A stretch of 64,000 nucleotides of DNA from JBCBJX01 sp964342855 (GTDB taxonomy: Bacteria > Pseudomonadota > Alphaproteobacteria > Caulobacterales > Parvularculaceae): contig CAYFIB010000002.1 of NCBI GenBank assembly GCA_964342855.1, positions 62,001-126,000 of the forward strand. The letters are read 5' to 3'. This document shows positions 8,710-18,427 of this stretch, in pieces (the first letter of the stretch is position 1; each line of letters begins with the position of its first letter). The translations under genes were made by a program, and so were the position numbers. Under the pieces are notes generated by a model. It had not been told where the DNA came from, ran no database searches, and saw nothing but the letters and a program-made list of their open reading frames with translations.

Positions 8710-9846
8710 ATGGACTTCTCCCTCTCCGACGACCGGCGCATGCTGCAGGAAACCGTCGAGCGCTATGTGCGCGACCAGTACGATCACGAAACCCGCATGA
8801 AGATCGCGGGCTCCGAGGACGGAACGTCCAAGGAGAAATGGGCTGAGATGGCTGAACTCGGTCTCATCGGCGCCTTCCTGCCGGAAGAGGCGGGCGGCTT
8901 CGGCGGGGCGGGCTACGACATCGTCGTCGTCATGAAAGAGCTCGGCCGCGGTCTCGTCGTCGAGCCCTTCCTCGCGACGGCGGCCATGGGCGCGGGCGCG
9001 GTCGCCCTCGCCGGGAGCGACGCCCAGAAAGAGGTGCTGGAAGAGGTGATCGCCGGCGCGAAGACCCTCGCTTTCGCCCACGGCGAACCGGCCTCGCGTT
9101 ACGAGTACGCCCATGTCGAAACCAAAGCTGAAAAATCCGGCGACGGATGGACGCTCAATGGCGCCAAGGCGGTGGTCGCGAACGGCGATAGCGCCGACAT
9201 GCTCGTTGTCTCGGCCCGCGTTTCCGGCGCGGCGACCGATGAAGACGGCCTCGCGCTCTTCCTCGTCCCCGCCGACGCCGCCGGCGTCGAGCGCCGCGGC
9301 TACCCGACCGTCGACGGCTACCGCGCGGCGGAGATCACACTGAAAGACGTCTCGGTCGGCGCCGACGCCGTCCTTGGCGAGCCGGGCGAGGCCTATGACG
9401 TCATCGAGCAGGTCCTCGCCCGCGGCGTCCTCGCCCTCTGCGCCGAAGCGGTCGGTGCCATGGAGACCGCCCGCGACCAGACGCTCGACTACCTGAAACA
9501 GCGCAACCAGTTCGGCCAGGCCATCGGCCGCTTCCAGGCGCTGCAGCACCGCATGGTCGATGTCTGCATGGAGATCGAGCAGGCGAACTCCGCCGTGACG
9601 CTCGCCGCCGCCAAACTCGACGCTCCGCGCGCGGAACGCGAGAAAACGCTCTCGGCCGCGAAAAGCCTTATCGGCCGCGTCGGTCGTCAGGTGGCGGAAG
9701 AAGCGATTCAGATGCACGGCGGCAACGGCATGACATGGGAGTACGCCATCTCCCACTACGCCAAGCGCCTGACCATGATCGACCACACGCTTGGCGACAT
9801 GGACCACCATCTGGAGCGGTTCATCCGCTTCAACCGGGCGGCGTAA
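8710..9846 (+). CDS. Acyl-CoA dehydrogenase, small-subunit type (PimD-like), 378 aa
   Basis: Second acyl-CoA dehydrogenase family member. It opens MDFSLSDDRRMLQETVERYV, has a flavin-domain core at about 115-220 and a C-terminal helical bundle with YLKQRNQFGQAIGRFQALQHR at about 260-280 and IQMHGGNGMTWEYAISHY at about 335-352, both standard family signatures. It resembles the small subunit of pimeloyl-CoA dehydrogenase and probably forms a heteromer with the protein encoded at 7368. The 145-base gap between them is occupied by the palindromic repeat. The general role is beta-oxidation-type dehydrogenation with transfer of electrons to ETF. Confidence 0.85.
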   Translation: MDFSLSDDRRMLQETVERYVRDQYDHETRMKIAGSEDGTSKEKWAEMAELGLIGAFLPEEAGGFGGAGYDIVVVMKELGRGLVVEPFLATAAMGAGAVALAGSDAQKEVLEEVIAGAKTLAFAHGEPASRYEYAHVETKAEKSGDGWTLNGAKAVVANGDSADMLVVSARVSGAATDEDGLALFLVPADAAGVERRGYPTVDGYRAAEITLKDVSVGADAVLGEPGEAYDVIEQVLARGVLALCAEAVGAMETARDQTLDYLKQRNQFGQAIGRFQALQHRMVDVCMEIEQANSAVTLAAAKLDAPRAEREKTLSAAKSLIGRVGRQVAEEAIQMHGGNGMTWEYAISHYAKRLTMIDHTLGDMDHHLERFIRFNRAA

Positions 9847-9868
9847 AGCGACGAAGGACGCGGCGTCG

Positions 9869-10258
9869 ATGGCGATCGATCCCGAGAACCGCTTTTACAG
9901 CAGGGAGATCGGCGACGGGGTCGGCGCGCCGTCATTTGTCGCGATGATGTACGCGACCGTCTACTTCGTCATTCTTCCGGCGATGGCGGTCGCGGCCCTC
10001 TGGGGCGCATCGATCGCAGCGGCGCTCGTCGTCGCCGTGATCGCCGCCGCTTCGGCGCTCCTGCTGTTGATTTCCGCCGCGAAAAAGACGGCTGGAAAGC
10101 AGGCGTGGCGTTTCACGCTCGGCCTGACGGCGGTGAATTACGTGTTCGGCGTCACGGCGCTCTGCATGGTGTTCGGAACGTCCGTTCTCGCGCCAATCAG
10201 CGTCGTTATGATTCTAGCGCTCGCGTTTCCCGTATTCTTAGGCGGCGGCTTCACGTGA
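9869..10258 (+). CDS. Small integral membrane protein, 129 aa, unknown
   Basis: The protein beginning MAIDPENRFYSREIGDG has four hydrophobic segments (about residues 22-42, 44-65, 80-102 and 105-127) separated by a short basic loop (SAAKKTAGKQAWR). The start at 9869 is chosen because it has GAAGGA just upstream and lies after the stop of the dehydrogenase; the longer frame from 9791 would overlap that gene. It may be read through from the upstream operon. No family is recognised. Confidence 0.6.
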   Translation: MAIDPENRFYSREIGDGVGAPSFVAMMYATVYFVILPAMAVAALWGASIAAALVVAVIAAASALLLLISAAKKTAGKQAWRFTLGLTAVNYVFGVTALCMVFGTSVLAPISVVMILALAFPVFLGGGFT

Positions 10259-10289
10259 TGTCGGCAATCTCCGTCAGAAGGAATTAATA

Positions 10290-10826
10290 ATGCGTGCAAT
10301 GATAATTACTGTTGTGGCCGTAAGCATCTCGGTCTCTGCTGAGGCTCAGGAAAGCCCGTTCCACGCCGGTCCGCTGATCCCCGACTACGGACATATCGCA
10401 ACCATTGAGAACCGCGACGCCATTCCGAAAAAAGCGCGGTTCAGGATCGCTTATGACGTGACGAAACAGGCCGAAGCGGGGACGCTTAACCGCGCGTTCG
10501 TGACGCCGGCGCGGTTTCTCAACATGCACGCCGAGGCTGGCGTCGATCCGAAACGCATGAGCCTCGCCGTCGTCATCCATGGCGGCGCGGTGAAGGACCT
10601 TCTGAACGCGGAGCGCTACGCGGAAGAAGTCGGCGGCGAGAACGTGAACGCCCCGCTCATCGCTGAGCTTCGCGAGCACGGCGTCGAGTTCATCGTCTGC
10701 GGTCAGAGCGCGGCCTATCAGGGGATCGTGACGGAGGATCTCCTTCCCGGCGTGCGAATGTCGCTCTCGGCGATGACCGCCCACGCGCTTCTGCAGCAGG
10801 ACGGATACACCCTGAACCCATTCTGA
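10290..10826 (+). CDS. Exported DsrE/DsrF-like protein, 178 aa
   Basis: An N-terminal hydrophobic stretch ending in AEA (about residues 1-20) suggests Sec export. The rest is a DsrE-fold: FRIAYDVTK begins the first strand, LAVVIHGGAVKDLL is the phosphate-loop-like turn, and EFIVCGQS carries the cysteine found in many family members near residue 137. Cytoplasmic relatives relay sulfur; periplasmic ones like this are common but uncharacterised. The start follows an AAGGAATTAAT stretch, which gives a reasonable ribosome site. It is separated by only 31 bases from the membrane-protein gene before it. Confidence 0.75.
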   Translation: MRAMIITVVAVSISVSAEAQESPFHAGPLIPDYGHIATIENRDAIPKKARFRIAYDVTKQAEAGTLNRAFVTPARFLNMHAEAGVDPKRMSLAVVIHGGAVKDLLNAERYAEEVGGENVNAPLIAELREHGVEFIVCGQSAAYQGIVTEDLLPGVRMSLSAMTAHALLQQDGYTLNPF

Positions 10827-11154
10827 GGCGGGAGCCGGAACCATCCCTGCGGCGAGAATGCCGTACGCGCCTGTCGGCGTGGCGCATCAACCTATAATGA
10901 TGTAAGCGGATCGTCTCCGCCGAATTCGTCTCACAGTTCGGTGAATTCATGCGCGTGATCGAACGCCGCAGGCGGCGAAGAACGCCGTTTGTCGTTTGAA
11001 ATCATTGAATAAATTTCCACTCCAGCGAGCGTGGGCGCTGGCAATCATTCAAATTCTTCCCCTTCCGGTAACACCCGGAAAAGTCTCCAACCTTATGGGT
11101 CGGTGAGCCGTTTGTGCGGCGCAAAATTTCAGTGACCGGAGGCTTCTGGCGTCA
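10827..11154. other. Intergenic gap, 328 bp
   Basis: No gene is seen. The stretch around 10890-10905 contains TATAATG, a possible -10 element, and the DNA becomes more AT-rich near 11000-11060. A GGAGG lies 11 bases before the ATG at 11155. The promoter of the DUF1800/DUF1501 pair is presumably here. Confidence 0.4.
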
Positions 11155-12981
11155 ATGATTATTGCTGAATGGATGTGGGGGAAGAGGTCTTGCGGGCGGA
11201 CCAGCACGGGCTCAGCGAGGGCGCTGTTCATCAGCGCCATGATGTTCGCCGCAGCCGCCTGTTCCGGCGGCGGGGGCGACGATGTGATCCCTGGCGGCGT
11301 CGGCGCCCCGCCGCCATCGCCGCCTCCAGCCTCTGGCCCTCCGTCCGCGAATATCTCCGACACGCCTACGTCGCCGACGGCCGCTTCGCGGTTCCTGAGT
11401 TCGGCGACCTTCGGCGCGACGGCCGAGGATATCAATGAACTCATGTCCATCGGTTATTCGGAGTGGTTCGCTCGCGAATTCGCCGAGCCGGTCGACGAAT
11501 ACCTGCCGGAGTTTCTGGAGTGGATCGCGCTCGCTGACGCCGACCCGGGCATTTTCGCGAGCTCCGGCACCCTGCCCAACTTCTTCCTGCCGCATATGGC
11601 TCGTGGCGAGGACCAGTTGAGGCAGCGCCTTGCGTTCGCGTTGTCGGAAATCTTCGTCGTTAACAATCAGGGGCAGGACGGATTTTTCTTCCGACCGGGC
11701 ATGAACGCGACCTATATGGACGCGCTCCAGAACGGCGCGTTCGGCAACTACCGCGATCTGATGGAGGCCGTCACCTACAATCCGACCATGGGTCAGTATC
11801 TGACCTATATCGGCAATCAGGGAACGGACCCGGACGATCTCGGCATCGTGCCGGACGAGAACTACGCCCGCGAAATCATGCAGCTCTTCACTATCGGCCT
11901 TGTGGAGCTGAACAGCGACGGCACGGCGCGTCTAGTCAACGGCGCCGAGGTCGAGACCTACACGAACGATGATATCACCGAACTCGCCAAGGTCTTCACC
12001 GGCCTCTACTGGGAGGGGGTGGAATTCAACAATCCCTTCGTGGGGCCGACACGGGAGCAGACCATCGTCCCGATGGTCATGAACGAAGAGTTCCATTCGC
12101 CGGACGCCAAGACGTTTCTGGGACACACCATCCCGGCCTTCACCTCCGGCGTCGAAAGCATCGACATGGCGCTCGATATCCTGTTCGAGCACGACAATCT
12201 CGCCCCATTTGTCAGTAAACAGCTGATCCAGCGCTTCGTCACCTCCAATCCCAGCCCGGCATATGTCGAGCGCGTGGTGGAGGTGTTCAACGGCGGCGAG
12301 TTCGTCCTACCTGATGGCCGAACCATCGGGGACGGGACCCGCGGGAACTTGCGGCCCGTCATCGCCGCCATTCTTCTTGACGAAGAAGCCGTCGACCCCA
12401 CTCGGAGCGACGACCCGACCTTCGGCAAGGTGCGTGAGCCGTTCGTTCGGTTCATGCACTGGGCGCGGGCGTATGACGCCTCGCCCTATGACCCGATGCG
12501 CGAGCGCGACACCATTTTTGAAAGCGCCGACCGGCCGACAGCGCTCAGCCAGCTGCCGTTCGAGTCGCCGTCCGTCTTCAACTTTTTCCGTCCGGGGTAT
12601 GTCGATGCAGGCTCGATGACGGCGGATGCGGGGCTGGTCGCCCCCGAACTGCAGATCACCAACGCGACGAGCGTCGTCGGCTATGCGAACTTCATGACGG
12701 ACTATGCGTCACGGGTCTTCAATCCGAACAACTCGTTTCGCGGGCAGTCCCGACCGGACTATTCAGATGAGCTGGCGCTCATCGACGACCCGGAGGCGCT
12801 GATCGACCGGCTTGACCTGGAGCTGATGGCCGGACGCATGCGCGCCGCAACACGGGCGCGTTTGCGCGCGGCCTATGACGAACTCATTCAGCGGACGAAC
12901 GTCTCGAACTTTGAACTGGTGACGGTCCGAACGCTGGTGTTCATGGCGGTCACGTCGCCTGAATTCATCGTACAAAGCTGA
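11155..12981 (+). CDS. DUF1800 family protein, probable lipoprotein, 608 aa
   Basis: DUF1800 proteins are large exported proteins of unknown function that usually precede a DUF1501 protein, as here. The N-terminus has a long basic lead then ALFISAMMFAAAACSG, where the cysteine in AAAC suggests a lipobox followed by a Gly-rich and Pro-rich linker. The family core starts near SATFGATAEDINEL (about residue 82) and includes NYAREIMQLFTIGLVELN (about 240) and SPSVFNFFRPGY (about 470), two of its most conserved blocks. The next gene begins 11 bases after the stop, so the pair is an operon. A role in surface polysaccharide or sulfatase-like processing has been guessed for the family but is unproven. 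Confidence 0.85.
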   Translation: MIIAEWMWGKRSCGRTSTGSARALFISAMMFAAAACSGGGGDDVIPGGVGAPPPSPPPASGPPSANISDTPTSPTAASRFLSSATFGATAEDINELMSIGYSEWFAREFAEPVDEYLPEFLEWIALADADPGIFASSGTLPNFFLPHMARGEDQLRQRLAFALSEIFVVNNQGQDGFFFRPGMNATYMDALQNGAFGNYRDLMEAVTYNPTMGQYLTYIGNQGTDPDDLGIVPDENYAREIMQLFTIGLVELNSDGTARLVNGAEVETYTNDDITELAKVFTGLYWEGVEFNNPFVGPTREQTIVPMVMNEEFHSPDAKTFLGHTIPAFTSGVESIDMALDILFEHDNLAPFVSKQLIQRFVTSNPSPAYVERVVEVFNGGEFVLPDGRTIGDGTRGNLRPVIAAILLDEEAVDPTRSDDPTFGKVREPFVRFMHWARAYDASPYDPMRERDTIFESADRPTALSQLPFESPSVFNFFRPGYVDAGSMTADAGLVAPELQITNATSVVGYANFMTDYASRVFNPNNSFRGQSRPDYSDELALIDDPEALIDRLDLELMAGRMRAATRARLRAAYDELIQRTNVSNFELVTVRTLVFMAVTSPEFIVQS

Positions 12982-12992
12982 TAGGGGCGATC

Positions 12993-14402
12993 ATGGGACC
13001 GATTTCCAGACGACTTTTCCTCCAACGTGCGGCTCAATACAGCGCGCTTGGGTCCGCCGCCGGGCTTGCGGCCAACCTCTCCAGCTTCAACGCCTTCGCC
13101 GCGAACACCAGCGGCTACCGGGCGCTGGTGTGCGTCTTCTTCTTCGGCGGGCTCGACGGGCACGATGTGGTCATCCCTTTCGATCAAGCGTCATATGACG
13201 AGTACGCCGCATCACGGTCGGTGCTCATCAATCGGGAAGAGGGCTATCTGGGCTCCCGCGATCGCGAAAACCTGCTGCCGCTTTCCGGCGTCAATGTCAG
13301 CGGTCGGGAATACGCGATGCCGCTCGAACTGCAGCCGCTTCACGAGCTGTTTGAAAGCGGAGACGCGGCGATCATCGGCAATGTCGGTCCGATCGTCGCG
13401 CCGCTCAATCGCGACCAGTTCCGCAGCGGCGCCGTGCCGACGCCGCCGCGGCTGTTCTCGCACAACGATCAACAGTCGATCTGGCAGGCGAGCGCGCCGG
13501 AGGGCGCGCCGACGGGCTGGGGCGGGCGGCTCGCCGATATCCTTCTGGAGTCCGGCGCGAACCCGAATGCAACGTTCACCAACATATCCGTTTCGGGAAA
13601 CACGCCGTTTTTGACCGGGAACGTCGCCCGCCAGTTTCAGGTCGGCTCCAGCGGACCGCTCACCTATGATGCGATCGACCGCACCTTCATGCTTGGCACG
13701 CCGAGCAGTTTCAGCCCGGCTATCGAGGCTCACCTGCTCGATACCGGCGGTGCGACGAGCAATCTGTTCCAGCAGGATATCGTGAATGTCGCCCGTCTTT
13801 CGGTGAACGCCAACGCGGAACTCGCCTCAGCGCTCGCCGCGGCGCCTGCGCCGCATGCGCCTGTTCCTACGGAGAATCCGCTCGCCAGCCAGCTCGCCGT
13901 CGTTGCGTCGATCATCTCCCAGCAGGCGAGCCTCGGCGTCGGCCGACAGATCTTCTTCGTCTCGGCGGGCGGGTTCGACACGCACCGCAACCAGCCGGCC
14001 GAAATGGTTGGCCTCCAGACGGGTTTTGCAGCGGCGATCCGATACTTCTACGACGAACTGGCCGCGCTCGGCCGTCAGGACGAGGTGACGACGTTCACCG
14101 CCTCGGATTTCGGCCGGACCCTTCAGGTCAACGCCGGCGCCGGCACGGACCACGGCTGGGGCGGGCACCATTTCGTCATCGGCGGCGGCGTGAACGGCGG
14201 CCAGATACTGGGCGACATTCCGCCAGCGGTTTTCGAGCATGAATTCGATAGCGGGCAGGGGCGTCTCATCCCGACGACAGCTGTCGATCAGTACGCCGCT
14301 GCGCTCGGCGGCTGGTTCGGCTTAACGCCCAGCGAGCAGGCCGAAGCGGTGCCGGGCATCGCGAATTTCGACCGCAATCAGCTGGACGGTCTGTTCCTTT
14401 AA
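12993..14402 (+). CDS. DUF1501 family exported protein, 469 aa
   Basis: The N-terminus MGPISRRLFLQRAA followed by a hydrophobic stretch to about residue 36 is a Tat-type signal (S-R-R-L-F-L). DUF1501 proteins have an alkaline-phosphatase-like fold; visible family blocks are VCVFFFGGLDGHDVVIP near 48-64, FVSAGGFDTHRNQP near 318-331, and DFGRTLQVNAGAGTDHGWGG near 371-390, where Asp and His residues are candidate metal ligands. It is translated immediately after the DUF1800 gene, the usual pairing. The substrate is unknown. Confidence 0.85.
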   Translation: MGPISRRLFLQRAAQYSALGSAAGLAANLSSFNAFAANTSGYRALVCVFFFGGLDGHDVVIPFDQASYDEYAASRSVLINREEGYLGSRDRENLLPLSGVNVSGREYAMPLELQPLHELFESGDAAIIGNVGPIVAPLNRDQFRSGAVPTPPRLFSHNDQQSIWQASAPEGAPTGWGGRLADILLESGANPNATFTNISVSGNTPFLTGNVARQFQVGSSGPLTYDAIDRTFMLGTPSSFSPAIEAHLLDTGGATSNLFQQDIVNVARLSVNANAELASALAAAPAPHAPVPTENPLASQLAVVASIISQQASLGVGRQIFFVSAGGFDTHRNQPAEMVGLQTGFAAAIRYFYDELAALGRQDEVTTFTASDFGRTLQVNAGAGTDHGWGGHHFVIGGGVNGGQILGDIPPAVFEHEFDSGQGRLIPTTAVDQYAAALGGWFGLTPSEQAEAVPGIANFDRNQLDGLFL

Positions 14403-14493
14403 CAAGGCGCACGCATGTCGTGCGGGCGCTTTGGTCTCTCCCTCCGCGCTAGAATCGGACGAGCGTGCGGTTCGTTTCGGGGGAGAGACCGCG

Positions 14494-15135
14494 ATGGCCC
14501 TGACGATCACCGTGACCCAGCTGAAGGGCGGCGCCGGCAAGACGACCGTCGCCGCGCATCTGGCGGCCGAAGCGATCCGCCGCGGCCTCAGCGTCGGGAT
14601 CATCGACGCCGACCCGCAGGGGAGCCTCAAGTTCTGGGCCCGCGCCCGGGAGGAGCGCCTCGGCGAACTCGACTGCGCCTTCGCCGACGGCGCCGGATAT
14701 CGGCTCTCGGCGGAGGCGCGGGCCCTTGGGCGGTCCTGCGATCTCGTCATCATCGACACGCCGCCGCATGCGGACACGGCGGTGCGCGCCGCGCTTCGCC
14801 ACGCCGATCTCGCGCTCTGTCCATTGCAGCCCTCGCCGCTCGACCTCGCCGCGACCCTGCCGCTCGCGCAGATGATCGGACAGAGCGGGCAGGCGGCGCT
14901 CTTTCTCTTCAACCGCACGCCGCCGCGGGCGCGCATCGCCGATCTCATTCAGGCCGAGTTCAAGGCGACGGGCCTGCCGACGGCGCAGACCCGCCTCGGC
15001 CAGCGCGCGGCGTTCTCCGAAGCGCTTCTGACCGGGCGCGGCGCGTGCGAACTCGCCCCGTCCTCGCCCGCGGCGCGGGAGGTCGCGGCTCTCTTCGACG
15101 AGGCGTGCGCGGAAGAGTTGGCCGCCGCGGCGTAG
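14494..15135 (+). CDS. ParA-like P-loop ATPase, 213 aa
   Basis: Deviant Walker A motif KGGAGKTT at about residues 11-18, Walker A' IIDADPQGS at about 37-45 and Walker B LVIIDTPPHAD at about 83-93 place it in the ParA/MinD family. It is short and lacks an N-terminal DNA-binding region. No parB gene is adjacent, so this is an orphan of the type that positions protein cargo or small complexes, not necessarily a chromosome segregation protein. The GGGGGAGAG sequence before 14494 supports this start over the longer frame at 14431. Confidence 0.8.
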   Translation: MALTITVTQLKGGAGKTTVAAHLAAEAIRRGLSVGIIDADPQGSLKFWARAREERLGELDCAFADGAGYRLSAEARALGRSCDLVIIDTPPHADTAVRAALRHADLALCPLQPSPLDLAATLPLAQMIGQSGQAALFLFNRTPPRARIADLIQAEFKATGLPTAQTRLGQRAAFSEALLTGRGACELAPSSPAAREVAALFDEACAEELAAAA

Positions 15136-15179
15136 GGGCGTAAAACCGGAGGCGGGAAACGCTTTCGGGGACAAAAACC

Positions 15180-16226
15180 ATGCACCGCTCCATCCTCGCG
15201 CCCGCCGCGGCGCTTCTTCTTCTCGCCTGCGGTTCGGACGCGCCGACGCCTTATGAGCCGGTCCCGGTGTCCGACGCCGATCGCGCGCGCGCCGAGCAGC
15301 TCCTCGCCGATCTCTGGGAGCCGCTGCCGGAGAACTGGGAGTGGCGCTATTTCGAGATCGCTCCGGGCGGAGATCTCCGCTGGGGCGTCGGCGGGAACCT
15401 GGAGGCGGAGGAGACCATCCTCTTCATCCCGGGCTTCACCGGAACCATCGAATACTACACGGACTTTCTCGCCCGCTGGACGGCGGACGGCTACCGCGTC
15501 GTCGCCGTCGACATGCCGGGGCAGGGCGGCTCGGTGCGCAACCCGGACGCCTATCAAAAGCCGTGGTCGAACGATCTCGACGACTACGCGGACGTCATGG
15601 CCGCGTTCATCGATCATGTCGGCGAGCGGTTCCCCGGGAACCTCACGGTCATCGGCGAGAGCCTCGGCGGCGCCGTTCTCGCCAACGCGGCGAGCCGGCA
15701 TGACCTGAAGGCGGAGCGCGTCATTCTCCACGTGCCGGGGCTGGACGTGAATTTCGGCGAGATGCCGCGCTGGTTCGGCAAGCTCCTCGCCCACGGCGTC
15801 GCGGCCCTCGGCGGGGCGAACGCCTACGTGAACAACGGCGCGGACTGGTCCCTCGACTGGTACGAAACGGAGGAGGACTCCGGCTGCCGGGTGGACCCCG
15901 AAAAGCTGAACGTCGCCTACGCCATCACCGCGCTCAATCCGGACTACCGTATCGGCGACGCGACCTTCGGGCTCGTCTCGGCCATGCTGACATCCGGCGC
16001 CGCGCTGGAGAAGAAAGGCGCCGCGGCCATCCCGCAGCCGGTGACGCTCATCACCGCGACGAACGATCTCCTGGTGCGCAACGACCGCGCTATCGCCCTC
16101 TGCGCGCCGGAGGGCTTCGGCGACTGCACCCACATAGAGATCGAGTCAGGCCACTGCCTCTCGTTCGAGGACCCTGAGACGCAGGAGCGTTTCTACGCGG
16201 CGGTCGAAAGCGCCATCGGCAAGTAA
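15180..16226 (+). CDS. Lipoprotein alpha/beta hydrolase, 348 aa
   Basis: N-terminal lipoprotein signal with lipobox LLAC (cysteine near residue 17). The alpha/beta hydrolase core shows an oxyanion region FIPGFTGTIEY (about 83-93), a nucleophile elbow GESLGGA (about 160-166, catalytic serine in the middle) and a late histidine in ESGHCLSFEDPE (about 322-333). This resembles monoacylglycerol lipase and related esterases acting at the cell envelope. It starts 44 bases after the ParA-like gene in the same direction; any functional link is unclear. Confidence 0.8.
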   Translation: MHRSILAPAAALLLLACGSDAPTPYEPVPVSDADRARAEQLLADLWEPLPENWEWRYFEIAPGGDLRWGVGGNLEAEETILFIPGFTGTIEYYTDFLARWTADGYRVVAVDMPGQGGSVRNPDAYQKPWSNDLDDYADVMAAFIDHVGERFPGNLTVIGESLGGAVLANAASRHDLKAERVILHVPGLDVNFGEMPRWFGKLLAHGVAALGGANAYVNNGADWSLDWYETEEDSGCRVDPEKLNVAYAITALNPDYRIGDATFGLVSAMLTSGAALEKKGAAAIPQPVTLITATNDLLVRNDRAIALCAPEGFGDCTHIEIESGHCLSFEDPETQERFYAAVESAIGK

Positions 16227-16367
16227 AACGCCGCCGCCCGTTAAGTCTCTGCTTCGCCACATCGCCGTGAGCACGGGGCTCTCCGTGCTTTCGCGGTGTT
16301 GACGCGTGTCGCCACCTGCACGACATTTATAGTGAATGAAAAGTTAATTCACGTAAGGGCTTAGCTC

Positions 16368-17480
16368 ATGGCGGCTGATGGCGGGACGATTTCGGAGCCG
16401 GAACGCGTCGCGGTTCTCGATGCGGAGCCGACGACGCGGCCGAAGCGGCTGGGGCTCGCCATCGCGTGGGCCGCGGGGCTGTTCGCGGCTTATCTCGGCG
16501 CCATCGCCGTCGCCGTCGCGGCGGGGCCGGTTCTGTTGAAGCTCGCGGGCGCCGTCGCCGCGGGCGTCGTCATCACGCTCATCGCCATCGTCGGGCACGA
16601 TGTCGGCCACGGCGCCATCACGCGGAACAAGCGCGTGAGCTTCTTTCTCGGCACGGCGTGCTTCCTGCCGGGGCTGCACCCCTACGGCCTGTGGAAATAC
16701 CACCACAACATCATGCACCACGGGCACACGGCGCAGCTGGGCCTCGACGACGCCTATCCGCCGATCACGGTGGCGGACTATGAGGCGCGCGGGCCCCTCG
16801 GCAAACGGCTTTACGAGTTCTCCCGCACCCTCGTCGGCCAGCAGTTCTGCTACATGATGGATGTCTTCTTCCCGAAGATCTTCTTCCCCTTCGCCTATAA
16901 GGGCTACGCCCTGAAGAAGAGCGACTGGCGGGACATCGCGGTCGTTTATGCGTGGACGGCGCTGTTCGCCGCGGGCGCTCTCGCGCTTTCCGTCGCCGCG
17001 GGGCCGGGAGCGGGGGCGTTCACCCACGCCGCCAACGTCGCGGTCTTCGCCTTCATCATCCCCATGACGGTCTGGCTCGTCAGCATCAACTTCCTCGCCA
17101 TCGTTCAGCACACGGCGCCGCAGGTTGTCTGGCGCGCGCCCCTGGGCCACCCGACGCCGCCGGAGGAGATGATGCTCTCCACCGTGCATATCGAGCTGCC
17201 GGAGTGGGCGGACCGCTTCTACCTGCGCATCATGCAGCACGTGATGCACCATCGGAACGTGAAGATCGATCTGTGGAGCCTGAAGGAGGCCGAGGCGCGC
17301 CTCTGCGAGGAGCGGCCGGACATCATCCGCGCCAAGTGGACGCCCGCCTACCACGCCATGATCACCCGCGAGTGCCAGCTCTGGGACGCCGAGAACGAGG
17401 GCTGGACGACCTTCAAGGCCGTGCGCGAGCGTCTCGGCCGCGACGCCGCTCGCCCACAGGCGCTGGCCGACGCGGCGTAG
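16368..17480 (+). CDS. Fatty acid desaturase family protein, 370 aa
   Basis: Acyl-lipid desaturase with three histidine boxes: GHDVGHG near residues 81-87, HHNIMHHGH near 111-119, and QHVMHH near 289-294. Long hydrophobic stretches (about 28-80 and 190-245) are its membrane hairpins. Boxes of this spacing are seen in enzymes of the omega-6/beta-carotene-ketolase-like branch that act on glycerolipid acyl chains. AT-rich DNA before the gene (near 16322-16350) is a likely promoter. Its substrate is not determined. Confidence 0.85.
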   Translation: MAADGGTISEPERVAVLDAEPTTRPKRLGLAIAWAAGLFAAYLGAIAVAVAAGPVLLKLAGAVAAGVVITLIAIVGHDVGHGAITRNKRVSFFLGTACFLPGLHPYGLWKYHHNIMHHGHTAQLGLDDAYPPITVADYEARGPLGKRLYEFSRTLVGQQFCYMMDVFFPKIFFPFAYKGYALKKSDWRDIAVVYAWTALFAAGALALSVAAGPGAGAFTHAANVAVFAFIIPMTVWLVSINFLAIVQHTAPQVVWRAPLGHPTPPEEMMLSTVHIELPEWADRFYLRIMQHVMHHRNVKIDLWSLKEAEARLCEERPDIIRAKWTPAYHAMITRECQLWDAENEGWTTFKAVRERLGRDAARPQALADAA

Positions 17481-17498
17481 GGCTTAACCCCGCGCGCT

Positions 17499-17948
17499 TC
17501 ACCCTGCGCGCTTCAGGGCGGTCACGGCTTCATCGAGGGCGGAGAGAAAGCGCGAGCGGTCTTTCTTCTGGAAGGGCGGCGGGCCGCCGATCTGGTCGCC
17601 GCCGGCGCGCAGGTCCGCCATCACCGCCCGCAGGGCGACCGCCGCGCCGATGCTCGCCTCGTCGAAGGGCTTGCCGTTGGGCGCGAGGACGGCGGCGGCG
17701 CCCGCCTTGACGCACCGCTCCGCCAGCAGAATATCGGCGGTGACGACGACGGTCCGCGCCGTCGCCAGCTCCACGATCCGGTCGTCCGCCGCATCGAAGG
17801 CGTCGCTCACCACCTCCAGGCGGAGAAGCGCGTGCGCCGGAATGCGCAGGGGCGAATTGCTCACCAGGGTCACGGGAACGCCGGTGCGGAAGGCGACCTT
17901 GTAAATCTCCTCCTTCACGGGGCAGGCGTCAGCATCGACGAGGATCAT
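17499..17948 (-). CDS. YaiI/YqxD family protein (DUF188), 149 aa
   Basis: The opening MILVDADACPVKEEIYKVA and the later blocks VVSDAFDAADDRIVELA and VVTADILLAERCVKAGA are hallmarks of the UPF0178/DUF188 family, a PIN-like fold with clustered aspartates (D5, D7, and later D residues) that could bind metal. Size is normal for the family. Function is unproven; a nuclease-like role is an inference from the fold. It is convergent with the desaturase gene, with only 18 bases between them. Confidence 0.85.
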   Translation of the reverse strand: MILVDADACPVKEEIYKVAFRTGVPVTLVSNSPLRIPAHALLRLEVVSDAFDAADDRIVELATARTVVVTADILLAERCVKAGAAAVLAPNGKPFDEASIGAAVALRAVMADLRAGGDQIGGPPPFQKKDRSRFLSALDEAVTALKRAG

Positions 17949-18427
17949 GGGCGGTCTTTCTTCTCGCGCGCGTGGGCGCGCGGCAGTGAGCATCGCCCCG
18001 CACCATACCCGCCGCTCGCCCCGGCGAAAGCCGGAGGCTCTCGCGGCAGCCGCACCTTTCCCGCTCATCCCCGCGAAGGCGGGGATCTCAGGTCTAAGGG
18101 CGCCGAGTCGGCGTGTTTAGAGCATGAGGCCGTAGACCCCCGCCTGCGCGGGGGTGAGCGGGCGATAGCGTGCAGATGCGGTGTACTGAGGAATTTCGTG
18201 ATGCTCAATGTCTCTGAGAAAACCTGCAACAGTTCCTATCAAAGTCCGGACAAGACGAAACCGGCCCATCTTCGCCGAAAGCTGTTCAGTGCTTGGCGTT
18301 GATGCTCTTCCACTTTCCCACTTGCTCGGCCCCAGGTCAGTGGGACTTCAGTCTTGCCGTTCGTTTTCTGTTCCTTCATAGGTGTGCGTGTGATCGCTGC
18401 GCAGCTAGGCAACAGGATGGGCTTGAA
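17949..18427. repeat. Intergenic region with palindromic repeats
   Basis: Bases of about 18012-18165 hold repeated palindromic units: CCCCGGCGAAAGCCGG, then TCCCCGCGAAGGCGGGGA and later CCCCCGCCTGCGCGGGGG. From about 18180 the base composition drops and remains lower through the next gene, which marks the left side of an insert. A frame from 18293 is open into the next gene but its early residues look non-coding. Confidence 0.6.

Noticed and set aside
7011..9810. Long minus-strand frames opposite the two dehydrogenase genes
   Set aside because: Translations have no family features, while the plus-strand genes show full acyl-CoA dehydrogenase signatures and ribosome sites.
18293..18427. Earlier start for the OLD-type gene at 18293
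   Set aside because: The first 45 residues are Cys/Phe-rich and unlike the family; MKLKEYRVREFRSI at 18428 is the usual N-terminus.
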